NCBI GenBank assembly: GCA_030549205.1
Contig: JAUKTV010000011.1
Span: 248,001 to 312,000, forward strand
Direction of reading: 5' to 3'
DNA length: 64,000 nucleotides
Source of the DNA: Apiosordaria backusii
Taxonomy: Eukaryota > Ascomycota > Sordariomycetes > Sordariales > Lasiosphaeriaceae
The translations under genes and the position numbers were made by a program. Under the pieces are notes generated by a model, which saw only the letters and a list, made by a program, of their open reading frames with translations, was not told where the DNA came from and ran no database searches. Within the stretch, counting starts at the first letter, position 1, and each line of letters starts with the position of its first letter. Shown piece by piece: positions 59,256-64,000 of this stretch.

Positions 59256-62200
59256 GGTAGCCGCAATATCAACACCTCTGGTGGGGGTCGAATCTGTTAC
59301 ATTCGCTCTCCCGGGCGGAAGGTAAGCAGTGACGATGGCATCAGACCTTGGGCGGTGTGACCCGCTGAACCATAGAGGCTTAGAGTTTGGTGCCCCTTTG
59401 GTACGATATGGCGCTGTCATTTGCCTCAAAACAAGTCCCAAGTACTTGAAGGTATGGCGTCAATGTGCAAGGTCAGGGGCTTGGACGACACAAAGCTGAC
59501 TTCGAACTTCGAACTACTTCACAGGCCTGTCGAAGTTGGATAGCGTCTCCGACAGACCGGATCCCTAGGGCACCCGGGCACAACGGCCCACATGTTGAGG
59601 CCTAACTAGAGATGGGCTCTCGCCTTCCGAGATTTACCGTTACCGAACTGTTGGGAGCTCAACACGGACAATTGTCAGGGATGTTTCAATATTACTGAGG
59701 GTAAATGAGGAGTCTGTTGGTTCTCTTTCATCAACACCATGCTGGGACTCAATGATATGGACAGAAGCCTGCCATGTTTCACAAAAGCAGGTACCATTAA
59801 ACCAGACACTTGCCGCTTTACCAGGGCTCTCGGAATTATAGAAGAGGCGAGCGGCACTGACGGGTGCAAAATCTTCATCAATGTCATACGCCGCCTGGCA
59901 GCCTCGCCTACTGTTGCTTCTAGAACTGCGGCCCCCTTGCCAACCAGGTCACGACGAAAGACGAGGACAAGTCATTCCAGATAACACAAGAACGTGTAGT
60001 CTACAGGGGCGAAGTCATCAGGCATGTGATAGTCGCTATCAACGCTCCGCCTCCTCCTGGATAGACGAGGGCGTATGTCCTTGAGCTAGAGCTCCCACTC
60101 TCACCACTAGTCTACGACTTATCAGCACATCCTCCCATGATCATCGATAGAGCGGTCACAGGAGACATGATGAGAATGCCTTGCACCTTCTGTGCCCGCA
60201 GATATGTCCTTCCTTCGCTCTCGGATACCGGCAGACCGGGCAAGAGGCGGTGGACAAGAGATGTGGTAGAGAGTGTCTTCAGAAACGACCGGGCTCAACA
60301 TCCGATCTAGGTCGCCGATCGCGGAGAGAGTCAACTCCTGTCTGTTTGAGTGGAGGAGACCACGCGCAGCCTTGCGAGCTCTGGATCCTAGCTTGGAACA
60401 CGCCTCAGACCGCCCGCTCCATTGTTCCTCCGGCCGTCAGCGCGCCTTCTTAGCATGATGTCATGCCCCAAGTCTTGACAAGAAAGAGCGGTGGAGAACA
60501 GGCCAGCGGAAGAGCCTCATCGAGGCCTTTGACAGCAGCATATGACCTACCAAATAGAGATAGAGGCATAACCACGGCGGCTAAACTCGACTGTAGGTGG
60601 TGGCCGACGAGAACAGGCCCGGGCTAACCTGGGTCGGACGTCGGGTAGGTGCATTTCCTGCGAGTGGTAGGCAGCATCAGTCTATGCAACACAAGCAAGG
60701 CCGGAATCAAGAGAGGGTGTGCGGCTCAAGTGAGGAAATAGCTGCCCAAAAATCATGAAGAACAGTGTGTAGAAGATGCCAGTGGTCGTGATGCCATCAA
60801 CAACTCTACCGCTTTCCCATCATGGATTGTTTGTCGCTAATCGTTGGCTTCGCCACAAGATGAAAGTGTCCACGGCAGTCTTCTAACGGCGCGGCTGCTG
60901 ACTTGTGGCACTTGGTACCTGGGTGGTAGACCAATGTGTAGGACTGCTGACCGTGTCTGTGGAACAGCAGAGCTTAAAGTGATGCCTGTACGAGCAGTAA
61001 TGGGCTAACTTCAACCAAAGAGCTAGAAAGGGCGGGATAACTGGACGGAATACGATCGGGAAAGAAATTTAGGGCCTTCTTTGACTATAAGTTGAGTGAA
61101 CCTCTCCCACCCCTTTCTCCTTCTGGTGTCCTCTCACATATCAGCACACTACTGACATCCATTTTACACAAGTTATTTACCCCCATCCCGGCTAAGCCAT
61201 GTCGTGGTCGCTTCTCCTTTTCTGTCTATACACGCAGCGGGTTGTGACTCCCCGTCACCCAACCCACACAACACTTCACACCACCTTCTAAGTTCCAAGC
61301 CAACAAGCCTCCCTTCCACCCAATGTTTCAGTCCAGAGGCAACGATCCAGCAGAACACACATACACACACCCTTATCATATCTTAACAAGAATCAGCATC
61401 AGGTAGGTTCTGCCGCTCTTCTTTCATCATCGTCTCGTCAGGTTCTCCTTGTTGCCATTCCTAAAGTCATGGAATTCATCCAACCCACGTTGGGGAAGCA
61501 CCGGCAAGCCATGGCACATGCAGCTTCCCGGGTTGATCACACACCATCGCACGCTTCGGGGATAATCATCTCATACTCCACGCGCGGGGTTCCCAGGAAG
61601 AGACATACAGTTACCACACCTTTTCCCCATTCATATTTTGTGGTGGGAGCGGAAGAGAAGACTGGCGAGAAATAGCTGTGAAACCCAAGCAAAGACGGCT
61701 CGGAAGCTGCACCAAGGACGCGGGAGGTAATATGTATGCCTCATATTCGATGGGCTCACTCTCAACCTTCACTCAACACTCACTCCGATGGATCAAACTC
61801 AAGAAGAGTGACAGGGTAAGAATCTTCACGGCATTCGAGCAAGGTTCGTTCTCTCGGCATCAAGATCGAGTCCATCTTGCAGGACAAGATGCAACTGTCC
61901 TTATCTACCGATCTGCGAGGACCGGTTCGGCTGCTGCCAGTGGCTGGCTGAAATGCAAATATGTATGTATGTATGGAGGGCCTATGTAGGTAAATCTGTA
62001 TCTGTCCCTACCCGCCCGCGCATCCGGTTGAGAAGATTGGTGCATTGGAAGGTATTGTCCCAATTATCGTCCTCTTGAGATGAGATTTCATTGTGTTGTT
62101 ACAGGCAATGCATACGGGTAAAGTAGAAGCACTTTGTAGACCGTCGTTTAACCCTGGAAAGAGGGACGATCACTCCAGATGGCAAGAGTAAGGGTTCGAG

Positions 62201-62804
62201 GGGAAGGGATGAATATTGAAGACAGCGTGGGGGGGTTACGACATACGGCGTGGAAAATTGAGGTGCTGAAGGGTGAATATCTCCAGAGAAATTAAACCAG
62301 ACTAAGCTCATTATTTGATCAAACTCATAATGAATCATCTCAATGTCAACACAGCACATCACTCTCACCAAAGCCATCGAAACCAAGCTGATGTCGATGA
62401 ATGGTGAGTCCTTCTGGACAGGCTCCGATCACTCGCAGCTCCCAGCAAATGCGGGGTCTCCACAGAAACTGGCCTGTGCGTCTCCCGTCTACATCCGCAT
62501 TTCTTGGCGGTGGGCAATTGTCCACTTTCATCATCGCTCACTCAGACCCTCTTGTCTGAACCAAAGCAGCCAGTGGCGTTTCGATTTCACTGACGCGTGT
62601 TTTGCGATTGTCGATTTCGACATTGCTCTGGAGAATCGGGTGGCAGCAGCTTCCAACCCTTTTATCTGCTCACCTGACCTACAGATTTCTTTAGCAATCC
62701 AAACGTTATCGAATTGATCCCTCGGCAGCACCAGAAAATGACCCCGCGGCCCGATCCCCGTTCCTAGGTTACCTTGACATCGACCGCGCCGGCTACCGAA
62801 CCAA
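59256..62804. other. Intergenic, 3.5 kb
   Basis: No supported gene. A plus-strand frame between about 60059 and 60306 contains MRMPCTFCARRYVLPSL and ends in a TAG; it has one CxxC pair only and no partner. The last few hundred bases should hold the Pol eta promoter. Confidence 0.45.
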
Positions 62805-64000
62805 ATGTCCTCGTCACCGTTCCGGAACCGGAACCGGGACTCGTCCCCCGCCGGCGCTCCCGGCCGGAAAAGGTCGCAGTTTACTTATCGGCATTTGAAC
62901 CAGATGACTTCGTATAATACGTCCTGCCCGTTGAGGGTGATTGCGCACCTGGATCTGGATTGCTTCTATGCGCAAGTGGAGATGGTACGGCTAGGGATAC
63001 CAGAGGATAAACCGTTGGCGGTTCAGCAGTGGTATTTACCCTCCACACGTATATACCCATTATCTCTTGGAGGGATATTGACTGACAATGAGATGGAAAA
63101 AGGCAGGGGCTTATAGCAGTAAACTACCCCGCCCGCGCGTTCAACATCGGCAGACATTGCACCGTCACGGAAGCACGCAAGCTCTGCCCGGATCTTATTG
63201 CTCAACACGTTGCTACTTGGAGGGAAGGGGATGATAAGTGGGCTTATAGGGATGATGCCGCGGAGCATATTGCTACGGATAAGGTTTCGCTGGATCCGTA
63301 TAGGTTGGAGAGTAGGAAGATTATGGCGATTATCAAGGAGCATTTACCTGGGGGCAACTTGCAAAAGGTGGAGAAGGCGAGTATTGATGAGGTTTATTTG
63401 GATTTGACGGCGCATGTTCATGCGGTTATGTTGGAGAGGTTTCCCGGGGAGCTGGGGGGACCGCCGCCGTATGATGATCCGTCTGAGCAACTGCCGATGC
63501 CGGGCATCAAGGCGTTGGATTGGAAGGCGGATGCGCTGGTTGATTTGGGGGATGAGGAGGGGGTAGGGGAGGGAGAATTTGATGATCCGGACTGGGACGA
63601 CGTGGCCTTGCTTGTGGCAAGCGAGATTGTGAGGAATGTGAGGGAGGTGATTCGGGAGAGGTTGGGGTATACTTGTTCCGCGGGGGTGTCCAGGAATAAG
63701 CTACTGAGCAAGCTGGGGTCGGCGTACAAGAAGCCAAATCAACAGACGGTGATTCGAAATAGGGCGGTAAGGCACTTTCTGAGTGGGTTCAAGTTTACAA
63801 AGATTAGGAATTTGGGGGGGAAATTGGGAGAGCAGGTGGCTCAGGCTTTTGATACGGAGGCTGTGTCGGATTTGTTGGAGGTCCCGATCGAGCAGCTGAA
63901 GACGAAATTGGGGGATGAGAATGGGGTGTGGATTTACGAGACGTTGAGGGGGGTTGATACAAGTGAGGTTAATTCGGGCACACAGATCAAGTCAATGCTG
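62805..64000 (+). CDS. rad30: DNA polymerase eta (Rad30), partial, cut at the window end
   Basis: A Y-family polymerase that copies past UV photoproducts in the nucleus. Exon 1 is 62805-63031; a 71-bp intron (63032-63102, CTGAC branch, AAG acceptor) restores the family sequence VQQWQGLIAVNYPARAFNIG. Exon 2 runs past position 64000, so at least 375 codons are present and the C-terminus is missing. Catalytic acidic residues are visible: Asp50 and Asp52 in HLDLDCFYAQVE, and Asp171/Glu172 in ASIDEVYLDLT. The palm and fingers are followed by CSAGVSRNKLLSKLGSAYKK and thumb helices (FTKIRNLGGKLGEQV). A Gly/Pro/Asp-rich insert at about residues 185-230 lies between the palm parts. The C-terminal zinc finger and PCNA-binding region lie outside the window. 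Rev1 or Pol kappa is less likely given the QQWQGLIAVNYPAR block. Confidence 0.93.

Overview
The window reads as nuclear DNA of a filamentous ascomycete, most likely a sordariomycete (Sordariales-like). I infer this from short spliceosomal introns (about 47-128 bp, a few over 200) with GT..AG ends and CTRAY-type branch sites just before the acceptor, long gaps between genes, a Zn2Cys6 regulator, and single-copy genes whose protein sequences follow the filamentous-fungal forms of ASH1, PAN3, LSM7, PFA5 and Pol eta. No database search was possible; family calls rest on motifs read directly.

Layout. 1-2588: a Zn2Cys6 transcription-factor gene on the minus strand. 2589-17994: a 15.4-kb gap with no convincing gene, shared by the regulator (minus) and a SAM-dependent methyltransferase gene (plus, 17995-19281). 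The methyltransferase has a His-rich N-terminus and an 8-nt micro-exon. 19862-21400: a Leu-rich protein of unknown role (minus) with a possible alternative membrane-spanning end. 25002-29905: two minus-strand trafficking/quality-control genes, a VHS-GAT Lsb5-like protein and a UBA-UAS-UBX ER protein of the UBXD8/Ubx2 type. 31064-33382: PAN3, deadenylase subunit. 35257-35826: LSM7. PAN3 and LSM7 both act in cytoplasmic mRNA decay and lie convergent, separated by a decayed charged ORF.

From about 33.4 to 41.4 kb, LSM7 is surrounded by degenerate or lineage-specific material. This comprises a frameshifted Lys/Glu-rich relic with a 25-bp tandem duplication, an AT-rich relic ORF with stops, and a low-complexity gene (37400-41372) carrying an internal duplication, a G-run frameshift and an in-frame amber codon. 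43906-46702 is ASH1, a SET-domain H3K36 methyltransferase. The stretch 46.7-62.8 kb is sparse. It holds PFA5 (palmitoyltransferase) and two very small two-exon zinc-ribbon genes on the minus strand (51619-51840 and 58859-59255) that are easily missed because each exon is tiny. The window ends inside the DNA polymerase eta gene (rad30), which is cut at the right edge.

Most interesting points: the pair of mini zinc-ribbon genes, the micro-exon, the broken low-complexity gene with lesions compatible with recent decay, and the 15-kb regulatory-looking gap. All gene models were spliced by hand and kept in frame; untranslated regions are not resolved.
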